Part shown: positions 1 to 7,420 of the stretch, in pieces | Layout of the letters: every line of letters starts with the position of its first letter | Numbering within the stretch: the first letter of the stretch is position 1 | From: CAYMLL01 sp964390645 | Lineage (GTDB): Bacteria; Planctomycetota; UBA8108 | Direction of reading: 5' to 3' | NCBI GenBank assembly: GCA_964390645.1 | Contig: CAYMLL010000233.1 | Location: 1-12,706, forward strand | Length of the DNA: 12,706 bases | Notes under the pieces: generated by a model | Databases searched by the model: none | Told to the model about the DNA's origin: nothing | The model's input: the letters and a program-made list of their open reading frames with translations, nothing else | Translations under genes and position numbers: made by a program

Positions 1-2767
1 CCCGGTCGCGTGAGACCCGGGTCGACCGGGGGCGGCTCTTGCCGAAAAGGACGACGGATCCGGCGGCAAGCGGCGCGCCCTGTGCGTCGCGCGCGACGCC
101 ACGGATCGTTGCGCCGCGGTGCAGTGTCAGCAGAACCGTGGGTGGTCGACCGGGGACTTCGGTGTCGACGTCGACGACGTCCGAGCGTGCGGGAAGGTAG
201 CCGTCGGCCTCCACCTCGATGACCCACCGTCCCGGGCGCAGCCCGCGAATCCTCAGCCGTCCGGTCCCGTCCGTCGTCCCTCCCTCCCGCGTCTCGCTGA
301 CGTCGAGTCCCCGACGGCGACTGCCTTGCACGCGCATCGCGCGAGCCCGGACGTCCGGCAGGGCCCTACCGCCGGTGTCGAGAACGGAGAGCCGGGTCTC
401 CCCACCGCGCTCGAGCTCGACGAGAGTCTCGACAGATCGACCACCGGGGGGCACGAGCACCCGGGTCGAGCCCGGCACGAAGCCGAAGGCGTCGATCGTC
501 AGGCGAAAGGTGCCCGGCGGGATGCCTGCTCGTTCGAAGCGACCTTCCGCGCTCTCGACGGACCACGGTCGCAGCGGCTCCTCGAGGCGCATGCCGACCT
601 CGAGCGGCATCACGGAGATCTCGAAGCGTGGCACCGCGTTGCCGTTCTCCCTCTCGACCACGCGTCCGACGACGCTGCCGAAGGGACGCAGCACGATCTC
701 TAGATCCTTCGCCGGTGCGCCGACGTTGCCTCGTGCCGTTGTCGCGAAACCCGGCGCGGAGATGCGCAGGCGATACGGCCCGCGGTGGAGGCCCTCGAGG
801 ACAAAGCGTCCGTACTGATCCGTCAGCGCGGATCGACGCCCGCGCTGGATGGTCGATGCGTCGAGATCGATCGCCTCGATCGCGGCGCGGATCGGCCCAC
901 CGTCAGGATCGATGACACGACCATCGATGGTTCGCGGGGCAGCAAGGTCGAGATCGGCGACGGACTCCTCTCCCGAGAGTACGACGAGTCGGCTGGTCAG
1001 GAATGGAGCGTGGCTTGCCGAGTCGACGCGGATCGAGTACGTGCCCGGGCGAACCCCCCGGAGCCGGAAGCGACCTTCAGCGTCGGAGAACGCGACGTGG
1101 TGAAGCTCCGCGTCGCCCTGCTCTCGAGAGGTGACCAGTCGCACCGGGATGCCGACGAGCAGGCCGTGCTTGTCGCGGACGGCACCGACGACCGTGCCCG
1201 CCGCCGCCAGGTTGAGGACGACGTTCTCGTGATCGTCGGTGGGCCCGCTCGGGTGGATCCCTCGAAGCTCGGTGATCGGGAAGTTCACATGTCGCGCGCG
1301 AAGTGAGTAGCGAGGCCCCTCGCGAACCTCACCGAGCTCGATCTCGAAGGAGCCGTCGTGGGCCGAGCGCGCCGTCGCTATCGCACGGGGCGCGAGGGTG
1401 GCCGCGTCGGGATCCCACTCGAGGAGCTCCACCTCGACGTCCGGAACACCCGTCTTCTCGGTGTCGATGGTGATGCCCGTGAGACGTCCTGCCCTTTGCA
1501 TCGTCAGAATGTTCTCGCCGTTCCCGTCAAGATCGACACGCGCCGTGGCGTAGCTCCTTGCGCGCACCATGACGTGCTGGCCGACCTCCTCCAGGCCGAC
1601 GAGCGTGAACTCGCCCGCGATGTTCGTGTTCGTCTCGCGCCCGGAAGACGTGACGGACACCGTGGCGCCCACGATCGGCTGTCCCGTGACGGCATCGACG
1701 GTGACCCCTCTGAGCTCCCGTCCGCGCTCGAGCTGGACGCGAAGCCGCTGACTGTCGCTGTCCTCGTCGACCTCGACCGAAGCGCCGCGAAGGGATCCGC
1801 CTGGATGTACGTCGACGCGCCACGGGGGCGGTGGCAGCGTGTCCAGCAGGAAGCGGCCCGTCGCGTCGGTTCGGGACGTCGACCCGGGTCGGCGTGGTCG
1901 CGCTGCCGAGACGACACGGATCCCGGCGTCGTGGACGCCTCGATCGTCGGGTCCGACGACGATTCCGCCGACGGCGTGTCCACGACGAACGGTCAATATC
2001 AACGGGGTCGCGTCCCTTTCGACGGTCGCGAGCACCGGCGACGAAGGAGCCCGGATGCCGCTACCCGAAGCGCTCAGGAAGTAGCGACCCGCTGCCAGGC
2101 CCTCGAGCTTGAAAGCGCCGTCGCGGTCGCAGGTCGCGGTCGATTCGGCCGGGTGGTCCACGTCGATCGCTCGTCGACGTGAGAAAGGATCCGCCTCGAC
2201 CGTGCGACCCGCGCGTGCCTCGACACGCGCCCCGGAAGCCGCTGCGCCGTCGGTGAACCGGATCGCACCGTGCAGCGCGACCGTTCGATCCAGACGTATG
2301 ACGAGATCATCGACGCCGTCGGGAATCGAGACTCGTGTCTCGACGCCGTAGCCGCGCGCCTCGACGCGAAGGTCGTGCAGCCTGCCTGTGTTCGCGGGGA
2401 TGCGGAACCGTCCGTCGAGACCGGCTCGCGTCGTTGTCGATGGCGTCGTTCCCAGCATACGGACGGACGCGTCGGGGACCGGGTTGTCGGCCCGATCGAC
2501 GACGGTGCCCGCGATCCAGGCTCCCTTGACCTCGTCCGCCCGGTCGCGCCCCGACGGGGCGGCCCCGGGTTCGCGGCTTGTCACGGCGGTCGCGGTCGTG
2601 TCGGGAGATCGGGACGCGCTGGACTCGCCCGTCGTGTCGGAGATCCTGTCGGCTTCGGCAGACGTCGTCTCATCCGAGGACTCGGGGCGCCGCTGCAGCG
2701 AGAACGCTGTCAGGAGCAGGAGGGTCGCGAGGACCAGTGCCGAGCTGAGCTTGCGGGATGGGGACAT
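1..2767 (-). CDS. Exported protein of tandem carboxypeptidase-regulatory-like repeats (C-terminus missing)
   Basis: One uninterrupted minus-strand frame reads from the ATG at 2767 to the window edge (922 codons, no stop), so the gene is partial at its C-terminus. Residues 1-24 are a short basic start (SPSRK) plus a hydrophobic stretch, a signal peptide or signal anchor. Residues 27-80 are a Ser/Thr/Asp/Glu-rich linker. About ten repeats of roughly 75-98 residues follow, near 82-161, 163-260, 265-347, 350-425, 427-522, 524-608, 611-693, 697-785, 788-882 and 886 onward. Each begins with a G-x-V-x-D/G-x-P-V/L type strand, and each complete one carries a GRF-L-L-GL-x-PG-Y-x-L-x-V-x-A-x-G-F/Y hallmark, for example GRFVLEGLHRGPYRLRISA at 653-671. 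These match the CarboxypepD_reg / Cna_B-like beta-sandwich class. Such arrays usually act as extracellular or periplasmic binding or structural spacers; no catalytic domain is visible. A GGAG lies only 2 nt before the ATG. The gene diverges from the metallohydrolase at 2903. Substrate and role are unknown. Confidence 0.85.
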   Translation of the reverse strand, partial: MSPSRKLSSALVLATLLLLTAFSLQRRPESSDETTSAEADRISDTTGESSASRSPDTTATAVTSREPGAAPSGRDRADEVKGAWIAGTVVDRADNPVPDASVRMLGTTPSTTTRAGLDGRFRIPANTGRLHDLRVEARGYGVETRVSIPDGVDDLVIRLDRTVALHGAIRFTDGAAASGARVEARAGRTVEADPFSRRRAIDVDHPAESTATCDRDGAFKLEGLAAGRYFLSASGSGIRAPSSPVLATVERDATPLILTVRRGHAVGGIVVGPDDRGVHDAGIRVVSAARPRRPGSTSRTDATGRFLLDTLPPPPWRVDVHPGGSLRGASVEVDEDSDSQRLRVQLERGRELRGVTVDAVTGQPIVGATVSVTSSGRETNTNIAGEFTLVGLEEVGQHVMVRARSYATARVDLDGNGENILTMQRAGRLTGITIDTEKTGVPDVEVELLEWDPDAATLAPRAIATARSAHDGSFEIELGEVREGPRYSLRARHVNFPITELRGIHPSGPTDDHENVVLNLAAAGTVVGAVRDKHGLLVGIPVRLVTSREQGDAELHHVAFSDAEGRFRLRGVRPGTYSIRVDSASHAPFLTSRLVVLSGEESVADLDLAAPRTIDGRVIDPDGGPIRAAIEAIDLDASTIQRGRRSALTDQYGRFVLEGLHRGPYRLRISAPGFATTARGNVGAPAKDLEIVLRPFGSVVGRVVERENGNAVPRFEISVMPLEVGMRLEEPLRPWSVESAEGRFERAGIPPGTFRLTIDAFGFVPGSTRVLVPPGGRSVETLVELERGGETRLSVLDTGGRALPDVRARAMRVQGSRRRGLDVSETREGGTTDGTGRLRIRGLRPGRWVIEVEADGYLPARSDVVDVDTEVPGRPPTVLLTLHRGATIRGVARDAQGAPLAAGSVVLFGKSRPRSTRVSRDR

Positions 2768-2815
2768 CGCTCCGGAAACATGATAACGCCGCCCGCTCCG
2801 TGGCGCCTGTGCCAA

Positions 2816-2844
2816 TCGACTCCGGGACCGGGGCGGTGTATAAC
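2816..2844 (+). promoter_or_regulatory. Sigma-70-type promoter for the CehA-like metallohydrolase gene
   Basis: TCGACT at 2816-2821 (4 of 6 matches to TTGACA) and TATAAC at 2839-2844 (5 of 6 to TATAAT) are separated by exactly 17 bp. Transcription would start near 2851, giving a leader of about 52 nt before the ATG at 2903. It is the only AT-rich hexamer in this GC-rich divergent spacer on this strand. For the opposite gene I see a TATCAT (complement of 2780-2785) but no matching -35. Confidence 0.5.
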
Positions 2845-2852
2845 CTCCACGT

Positions 2853-2871
2853 GGGCCGGGGGTGCCGGCCC
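2853..2871 (+). other. Strong hairpin in the 5' leader, terminator/attenuator-like
   Basis: GGGCCGG (2853-2859) and CCGGCCC (2865-2871) form a perfect 7-bp GC stem around the loop GGGTG. It is followed by the T-rich run TTCCTTTGT (2872-2880). It begins about 2 nt after the predicted transcription start and ends 31 nt before the start codon. It could be a 5' stabilising hairpin or a weak attenuator; the T-run is interrupted, so a full intrinsic terminator is uncertain. Confidence 0.45.
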
Positions 2872-2890
2872 TTCCTTTGTGGCTGGATTC

Positions 2891-2895
2891 GAGGA
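2891..2895 (+). promoter_or_regulatory. Shine-Dalgarno site that fixes the start at 2903
   Basis: GAGGA lies 7 nt upstream of ATG 2903. The same frame is open upstream to 2270, but that part lies opposite the repeat-protein gene and has unnatural composition. The ATG at 2903 is also where a signal peptide begins. Confidence 0.65.
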
Positions 2896-2902
2896 TCTGA
2901 CG

Positions 2903-5176
2903 ATGTTGTCCGTACGAAGACGGATTCTTTTCGTGGTCTTGACGCTGCTTCCGGGCACGCCCGCGTTTGTCGACGGCGCCGATCTCGATCCCGTGCTCGG
3001 CGTCGAGCCGCAGCCCCTGATCGCCCAGGCGCGTCGTGTCGTCGAGGCGCTCGCCTACATCGGTCGTCCGCTCTCCGCGGCGGAGACGGCGACGCTGTCC
3101 GCCGCATGGGCGAAGGGAGACGTCGCGGCCGTCGACGCGATCCAGAAGGTGTTGATGCCGCACGTCCTCGTCGCGGTACACATCAACCCGGAGAGTCGTG
3201 TCAAGGTCGCGGCGGGACCGGCGAAGCCGGAGTGTGTTCAGGCTGGCTGGAGCGCCTTCCTCGTTCGCGTTCACAACGAGGCCGGCGTGCGCGCTCAGCT
3301 CCGCGTCAGCAGTCCGAACGCCGCGCCGGTCTATCAGCGGTCGGGCGGCGCAGCGGAGCCGAAGGTCTCGATCTCACCGGGCCAGGTCGGTGAGAGGTGG
3401 ACGGACCTTCACATGTTCGACCGGCGACCGCTCAACAAGACGCTCTCCGGACTCGATCTCGAGTACCGTATCGTGGAGCTCTACTCGCGCGATGCGGGCA
3501 AGCGGGAGGCAAAGCTGCGGTTCGACGTCGGACAGGGAACGCAGGACCTGGGATTTCGAGGTGAGGTGGACCTTCTCTTCGAGTGCGTGCCGTCGGTGGA
3601 GGTCGTTCTCGACCTCGTCGACCATGACGGCAAGCCGACGACGGCCTCGTTCGTATTTCGCGACGCTCGTGGTCGCGTTTATCCCTTGAAGTCACGTCGG
3701 CTCGAGCCCGACTTCTTCTTTCACGACCAGATCTACCGCCACAGCGGTGAGTCGATCTTGCTGCCTCCCGGTGAGTACGACGTGGAGTACGGTCGTGGGC
3801 CCGAGTACCACGTTGGTCGACACAAGTTCCGCGTGCCGGTCGGTCGGAAGACGCAGAGGGAGTCCTTCCGCCTGCGGCGCTGGATTCATCCCAAGAGGCT
3901 CGGTTGGTTCAGTGGCGACCACCACGTGCATGCGGCAGGGTGCTCCCATTACGAGAGCCCGAGCGCCGGCGTCACGCCGCGTGCGATGATGCGACACATA
4001 CTCGGCGAGGATCTCAACGTCGCGTGCGTGCTCAGCTGGGGGCCGTGCTGGTACTTCCAGAAGCAGTTCTTCGAAGGACGCGTCAGTGACCTTTCCACTC
4101 CCGGCTACCTCATGCGTTACGACGTCGAGGTGTCGGGTTTTCCGTCTTCACACGCGGGGCATCTGTGCCTGCTGCGCCTCGAGGAAGACGACTACCCGGG
4201 CACGACGAAGATCGAGGAGTGGCCCAGCTGGGATCTTCCCGTCCTGCGGTGGGGCAAGGACCAGGGGGGAGTGGTCGGCTTCTCGCACAGTGGCTGGGGG
4301 CTGAAGGTCGACAGCAAGGAGCTGCCGAACTACATCATTCCGCCTTTCGACGGTATCGGCGCGAACGAGTACATCGTCGATGTCGTGCACGACGTCGTGG
4401 ACTTCATCTCCACGGTCGACACGCCGTATGTCTGGGAGCTCAACATCTGGTACCACACGCTCAACTGCGGATTTCGCACTCGCATCAGCGGAGAGACCGA
4501 CTTCCCGTGTATCTACGGCGAGCGGGTCGGACTCGGTCGTGTCTACTGCAAGCTGGAGGGCGAGCTCGACTTTGATCGCTACTGCGAGCAGATCAAGCTG
4601 GGCCGCTCGTACGTCGGCGACGGACGCAGTCACCTGATGGACTTCACGGTCGGGGGTGTCGAGGTCGGTACGAAGGGCAGTGAGCTGCGCCTGAAGGCGC
4701 CGGAGCGGATCGCGGTCACCGCCAGGGTCGCGGCGCTCCTCGATCGCCGGCCGAATCCCGGTCTGCGGGATCGGCCGTACGACAGCAAGCCGTACTGGCA
4801 CGTCGAGCGTGCCCGGATCGGAGACTCCCGCAAGGTTCCACTCGAGCTCCTTGTCAACGGCGAGCCGGTCGCGCGCCAGGAGATCGTCGCGGACGGGACG
4901 CTGTCGGACGTGCGTTTCGACGTCACTGTCGACCGGTCGAGCTGGGTCGCGATGCGGATTCTGCCGACGTCGCATACCAACCCCGTCTTCGTCATCGTCG
5001 GCGGCAAGCCGGTTCGAGCTTCGAGGAAGAGTGCGAACTGGTGCCTGAGGTCGGTCGACCGGTGCTGGGAGCAGAAGCTTCCCCGGATCCGGAAGTCGGA
5101 GCGCGAGGCGGCGAGGAAGGCCTACGATCAGGCACGTGAGGCGTATCGCAAGATTCTCCAGGAGTGCGAGAACTGA
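2903..5176 (+). CDS. Secreted CehA/McbA-family metallohydrolase (PHP-like)
   Basis: 757 residues. Residues 1-25 are a signal peptide (Arg-rich start, then hydrophobic ILFVVLTLLPG). Residues about 30-330 are a beta-rich N-terminal region, ending in a segment (about 230-335) that looks like a beta-sandwich with the turn LLPPGEYDVEYGRG. The catalytic PHP-type region follows: the metal-binding motif SGDHHVHAAG at 337-346 (His341 and His343 are the HxH pair), GFSHSGWG with His462, WYHTLNCGF at 516-524 and SGETD ending in Asp533. These match the order of metal ligands in CehA/McbA hydrolases, a branch of the PHP superfamily that includes the carbaryl hydrolases. The C-terminal part (about 590-725) carries a further beta domain with ILPTSHTNPVF, then a charged helix at about 731-757. 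The protein should act in the periplasm or outside the cell. The substrate cannot be told from sequence; phosphoester, carbamate or amide hydrolysis are all possible. It has its own promoter and leader hairpin and diverges from the repeat-protein gene. Confidence 0.9.
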   Translation: MLSVRRRILFVVLTLLPGTPAFVDGADLDPVLGVEPQPLIAQARRVVEALAYIGRPLSAAETATLSAAWAKGDVAAVDAIQKVLMPHVLVAVHINPESRVKVAAGPAKPECVQAGWSAFLVRVHNEAGVRAQLRVSSPNAAPVYQRSGGAAEPKVSISPGQVGERWTDLHMFDRRPLNKTLSGLDLEYRIVELYSRDAGKREAKLRFDVGQGTQDLGFRGEVDLLFECVPSVEVVLDLVDHDGKPTTASFVFRDARGRVYPLKSRRLEPDFFFHDQIYRHSGESILLPPGEYDVEYGRGPEYHVGRHKFRVPVGRKTQRESFRLRRWIHPKRLGWFSGDHHVHAAGCSHYESPSAGVTPRAMMRHILGEDLNVACVLSWGPCWYFQKQFFEGRVSDLSTPGYLMRYDVEVSGFPSSHAGHLCLLRLEEDDYPGTTKIEEWPSWDLPVLRWGKDQGGVVGFSHSGWGLKVDSKELPNYIIPPFDGIGANEYIVDVVHDVVDFISTVDTPYVWELNIWYHTLNCGFRTRISGETDFPCIYGERVGLGRVYCKLEGELDFDRYCEQIKLGRSYVGDGRSHLMDFTVGGVEVGTKGSELRLKAPERIAVTARVAALLDRRPNPGLRDRPYDSKPYWHVERARIGDSRKVPLELLVNGEPVARQEIVADGTLSDVRFDVTVDRSSWVAMRILPTSHTNPVFVIVGGKPVRASRKSANWCLRSVDRCWEQKLPRIRKSEREAARKAYDQAREAYRKILQECEN

Positions 5177-5564
5177 CTCTGGCTTCGCCGTCTTCCGGGA
5201 AGGTCGGGATTTCGAGGATCGCCGTGATCGAGAATCGACGTCGACGTGATACCGCGGGTGTACCGCGGAGGAGGAGCGACGACGGGCTCGGCGATCCTCG
5301 AGGTCCCGAAAGGGTCCGTCAGGACTTTCGCGGACACCCGGCCAGGCCACCGAAGTACGGCGAGACTCCGGCCGGCGGCCCGTCGAAGAAGTCGAGCTCT
5401 CGGGAAACCGACCGTCTCGCCGAGCCCCTCGTCGCCTGGCCGTGTGTCACCGGAGCTCGACGGCACGTCACATCGTCTCCATCGCGGTGTCTCGATCCCG
5501 GACGACATGACTCGCTTCGGCGTCCGGAGCACATGTTCAAGGTACCGTTAGCCCGGGTTCCACC
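5177..5564 (+). other. Non-coding spacer upstream of bpt
   Basis: 388 bp without a convincing gene; open frames here have arbitrary composition and no ribosome site. It holds the nested hairpin at 5333-5448 and a CCGCGG-GTGTA-CCGCGG repeat at 5252-5268. There is no T-tract terminator after the metallohydrolase stop and no clear promoter hexamer pair for bpt. Confidence 0.6.
5333..5448 (+). other. Long nested inverted repeat, candidate structured RNA or bpt leader element
   Basis: The outer arm 5333-5347 pairs with 5434-5448 at 14 of 15 positions (the only mismatch is 5338:5443). It contains GGCCAGGC (5340-5347) and GCCTGGCC (5434-5441). After an internal loop, CGGCGAGAC (5358-5366) pairs perfectly with GTCTCGCCG (5414-5422). 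Inside that, 5370-5375 pairs with 5408-5413 with one mismatch, and CCCG (5379-5382) pairs with CGGG (5401-5404). The element is 116 nt long and ends 116 nt before the bpt start. No T-tract follows, so it does not look like an intrinsic terminator, and no target-site duplication flanks it. It may be a small RNA, a 5'-UTR element or a relic of a hairpin-type mobile repeat. Confidence 0.4.
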
Positions 5565-6272
5565 ATGGAGGAGATAGGTCGGCTGACCACCGAGCCCGAG
5601 GAGTGCCCCTATCTGCCGGAACGCCTCGTCAGCAACGAGTACCGCCTCGTCGTGGATCTGAGCCCGGCGGAGTACGGAGAACTGCTGGCCGAGGGATGGC
5701 GACGCTTCGGCAGCGTGGTTTTCCGCCCTCGCTGCGCGTCCTGCCACGACTGCGTCCCGATTCGCGTGCCCGTGACGAGCTTCCGTCCGTCGAAGAGTCA
5801 GAGACGCTGCCTGCGACGAAACCGCGACGTGACCCTCGAGGTAGGGGCGCCGACGGTTGACGAGCAGCGGCTCGACCTCTACCGGCGTCATCACGACGAT
5901 CGTGTGCAGCGTCGCGCGTGGCGGCCGAGCCTGATGACCGCGGAGGACTACCACGAGTCGTTCGTGCTCAACACGGTCGGCACTCTGGAGTTCTGCTACC
6001 GCATCGGAGAGCGACTGGTCGCCGTTGCCTACGTCGGCGTGGCGGAGGACGCGCTCAACTCGATCTACGCTTTCACCGATCCGGAGGAGTCCCGCCGCGG
6101 GCTCGGCCGGTTCGACATTCTCTGCGAGGTGGCGACCGCGAGGAGACTCTCGCTCAGCTACCTCTACCTGGGCTTCCTCGTCGTGGGCTGTCCGTCGATG
6201 GAGTACAAGTCGGGTTTCCGGCCGCACGAGCTTCGACGGGACGGGCAGTGGAAGCGGCACGATCACGCATGA
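5565..6272 (+). CDS. bpt: Bpt-type aspartate/glutamate leucyltransferase (arginyltransferase family)
   Basis: 235 residues, the usual length for bacterial Bpt. The N-terminal ATE domain has ECPYLPER at 13-20 and FRPRCASCHDCVPIR at 53-67, with Cys14, Cys57, Cys60 and Cys63. The C-terminal GNAT-like half carries the family signature SYLYLGFLVVGC...MEYKSGFRPHEL at about 198-223. The family transfers an amino acid (Leu in characterised Bpt, Arg in eukaryotic ATE1) from its tRNA to N-terminal Asp or Glu of proteins. This marks them for ClpS/ClpAP degradation in the cytoplasm. The ATG at 5565 is the only plausible in-frame start and has no good upstream ribosome site. The gene is monocistronic or ends with a small ATGA-overlapping frame (6269-6520), and is convergent with plsC. 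Leu versus Arg specificity cannot be told from sequence alone. Confidence 0.93.
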   Translation: MEEIGRLTTEPEECPYLPERLVSNEYRLVVDLSPAEYGELLAEGWRRFGSVVFRPRCASCHDCVPIRVPVTSFRPSKSQRRCLRRNRDVTLEVGAPTVDEQRLDLYRRHHDDRVQRRAWRPSLMTAEDYHESFVLNTVGTLEFCYRIGERLVAVAYVGVAEDALNSIYAFTDPEESRRGLGRFDILCEVATARRLSLSYLYLGFLVVGCPSMEYKSGFRPHELRRDGQWKRHDHA

Positions 6273-6520
6273 TCCGGTTGAGAGAGACTCGGGTGGTTCG
6301 GCGGACGTCCAGATCGATCCTGCGATGCTTGTATCTGTCCTTGCGGCGGCTCCTCCGCGGCGCCGTCCGGCTCTCGTTCCGGGCCGGATCCACGACTTCC
6401 CTGGTGCCGGGTTCCGGCTCGGGGCTCGCCGTGCTCCAGGGGGCTGGCCGCGCCGCGAGGGAGTCTCGGTCGGCCCCGGGCGTCTCCACGTTCCCGGGAC
6501 CCGGCAGGGTGTCGCGGTGA
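6269..6520 (+). CDS. Doubtful small ORF overlapping the bpt stop (ATGA)
   Basis: An 83-codon frame starts at ATG 6269, overlapping the bpt TGA (6270-6272) as ATGA, a layout typical of translational coupling. The product is very basic in its first 40 residues (many Arg, with LRCLYLSLRRLLRG), then Gly/Ser/Pro-rich. It matches no family I know. In GC-rich DNA such frames arise by chance, and a long inverted repeat (6405-6506) lies within it, so it may simply be non-coding. Confidence 0.15.
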   Translation: MIRLRETRVVRRTSRSILRCLYLSLRRLLRGAVRLSFRAGSTTSLVPGSGSGLAVLQGAGRAARESRSAPGVSTFPGPGRVSR

Positions 6521-6644
6521 CCCGGCCCTTCCGGGACCGTTAGGATTGCCGGGCTCGTCGTCGCTCCTTCTCCCTGGCGGGCCTCCGGTATCGGGGCCCC
6601 GTCGCTATCGTGACCCCGGCGGTCGTCTCCCTCCCGGCCTCACC
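6273..6644. other. Spacer between convergent bpt and plsC
   Basis: 372 bp of very GC-rich sequence. Apart from the doubtful frame at 6269-6520, it holds the inverted repeat 6405-6506, a second hairpin CCCGG-CCCTT-CCGGG at 6521-6535, and the palindrome CGGGGCCCCG at 6592-6601. None is followed by a T-tract on either strand, so no intrinsic terminator can be called although two genes must end here. Confidence 0.5.
6405..6506. other. Long inverted repeat between convergent genes
   Basis: 6405-6417 pairs with 6494-6506 over 13 bp with one G-U (TGCCGGGTTCCGG with CCGGGACCCGGCA). Directly inside, 6418-6426 pairs with 6472-6480 over 9 bp including two G-U pairs, with a 13-nt bulge at 6481-6493. An internal CCAG-GGGG-CTGG hairpin sits in the loop region. 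It may be a transcription-end structure for bpt or plsC or a structured RNA; strong GC content makes chance pairing easier. Confidence 0.3.
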
Positions 6645-7412
6645 TCAGAATGGCGGAACGCGGGTCCGGGGCTCGCCCGTCTGCGGTTTCCCCGCCGCGT
6701 CTCGTGCCTCCTGGAGCAGGGCTCGGCTGCGCGTCTCGATTCTCTCTTCGAGCTCTCGCAGGAATTCGCGGCGGTCCAGCCCCGGCCGGATGGGCTCGAG
6801 GAACTCGAGGACGATCGTCCCCGGCTTCTTGAGAAACCCGTTGCGCGGCCAGAAGTAGCCGGAGTTCAGGGCGGCGGGGACGACGGTCGGATCCGTCCTG
6901 GCGTAGATCGCTGCGACGCCGGGGTGGTACTTCTGTGTCGTGCCGACGGCGACGCGTCGGCCTTCCGGGAAGATCACGACCTGGCGGTCGAGCGTCAGGC
7001 GGTCGCGGGTTCTGTCGACAAGGTCGCGGAGCGCTCGGGCGCCGGCCTTCCGGTCGACACCGATGTGGCCGATGCGCGACAGGCACCAGCCGAAGACGGG
7101 GAACCGGATCAGCTCGATCTTCGGCGTGTAGAGGCACCAGTGCAGGATATGCAGGAAGACGACGGTCTCCCAGGCCGACTGGTGCTTGCACGCGACCAGG
7201 CATGCGCCGTCGGGCAGGTTCTCGCGTCCCCGGATCTCCATCCGCACCCCGCAGACGAGACGCAGCAGCAGCGTGGTTCCGTAGGCCCAGGCGCGACCGA
7301 CATTCGTCGACGCTCGCGGTGGAAAGGGGATGGCGAGCGCGCACAGCGTCGTCATACCCGTCGTCCACAGGAGCCAGAGAAGATTGAAGACGCAGGAGCG
7401 CAGGAAGATCAT
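6645..7412 (-). CDS. plsC: 1-acyl-sn-glycerol-3-phosphate acyltransferase (PlsC family)
   Basis: 255 residues from the ATG at 7412. It should transfer an acyl chain to lysophosphatidic acid to make phosphatidic acid, on the cytoplasmic face of the inner membrane. An N-terminal membrane segment lies at about 2-30 (IFLRSCVFNLLWLLW). Motif I is KHQSAWE with His77 and Glu82, the HX4E version of the usual HX4D. Motif III is FPEGRR at 148-153, with Arg in place of the common Thr. Then come YHPGVAAIY and VVPAALNSGYFW, and the C-terminal EPIRPGLDR characteristic of this subfamily. The frame stays open upstream to 7625 with an in-frame ATG at 7448. The extra residues are Pro/Arg-rich and lack a ribosome site, whereas 7412 has GAGG 8 nt away and starts the membrane helix. 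The gene lies 324 bp downstream of rseP on the same strand. Confidence 0.9.
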   Translation of the reverse strand: MIFLRSCVFNLLWLLWTTGMTTLCALAIPFPPRASTNVGRAWAYGTTLLLRLVCGVRMEIRGRENLPDGACLVACKHQSAWETVVFLHILHWCLYTPKIELIRFPVFGWCLSRIGHIGVDRKAGARALRDLVDRTRDRLTLDRQVVIFPEGRRVAVGTTQKYHPGVAAIYARTDPTVVPAALNSGYFWPRNGFLKKPGTIVLEFLEPIRPGLDRREFLRELEERIETRSRALLQEARDAAGKPQTGEPRTRVPPF

Positions 7413-7420
7413 GGTCGCGA

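Noticed and set aside
2270..2902. In-frame upstream extension of the metallohydrolase gene
   Set aside because: It lies opposite the well-supported repeat-protein gene and its promoter region, and would bury the signal peptide and ribosome site at 2891-2903.
5252..5268. CCGCGG-GTGTA-CCGCGG repeat
   Set aside because: Each half is itself a palindrome common in GC-rich DNA; no T-tract or further context supports a terminator or operator.
4148..5350. 400-codon open frame on the minus strand opposite the metallohydrolase
   Set aside because: Arg/Asp/Val-rich mirror of GC-rich codons, no domain signal, and the plus frame has clear catalytic motifs and a signal peptide.
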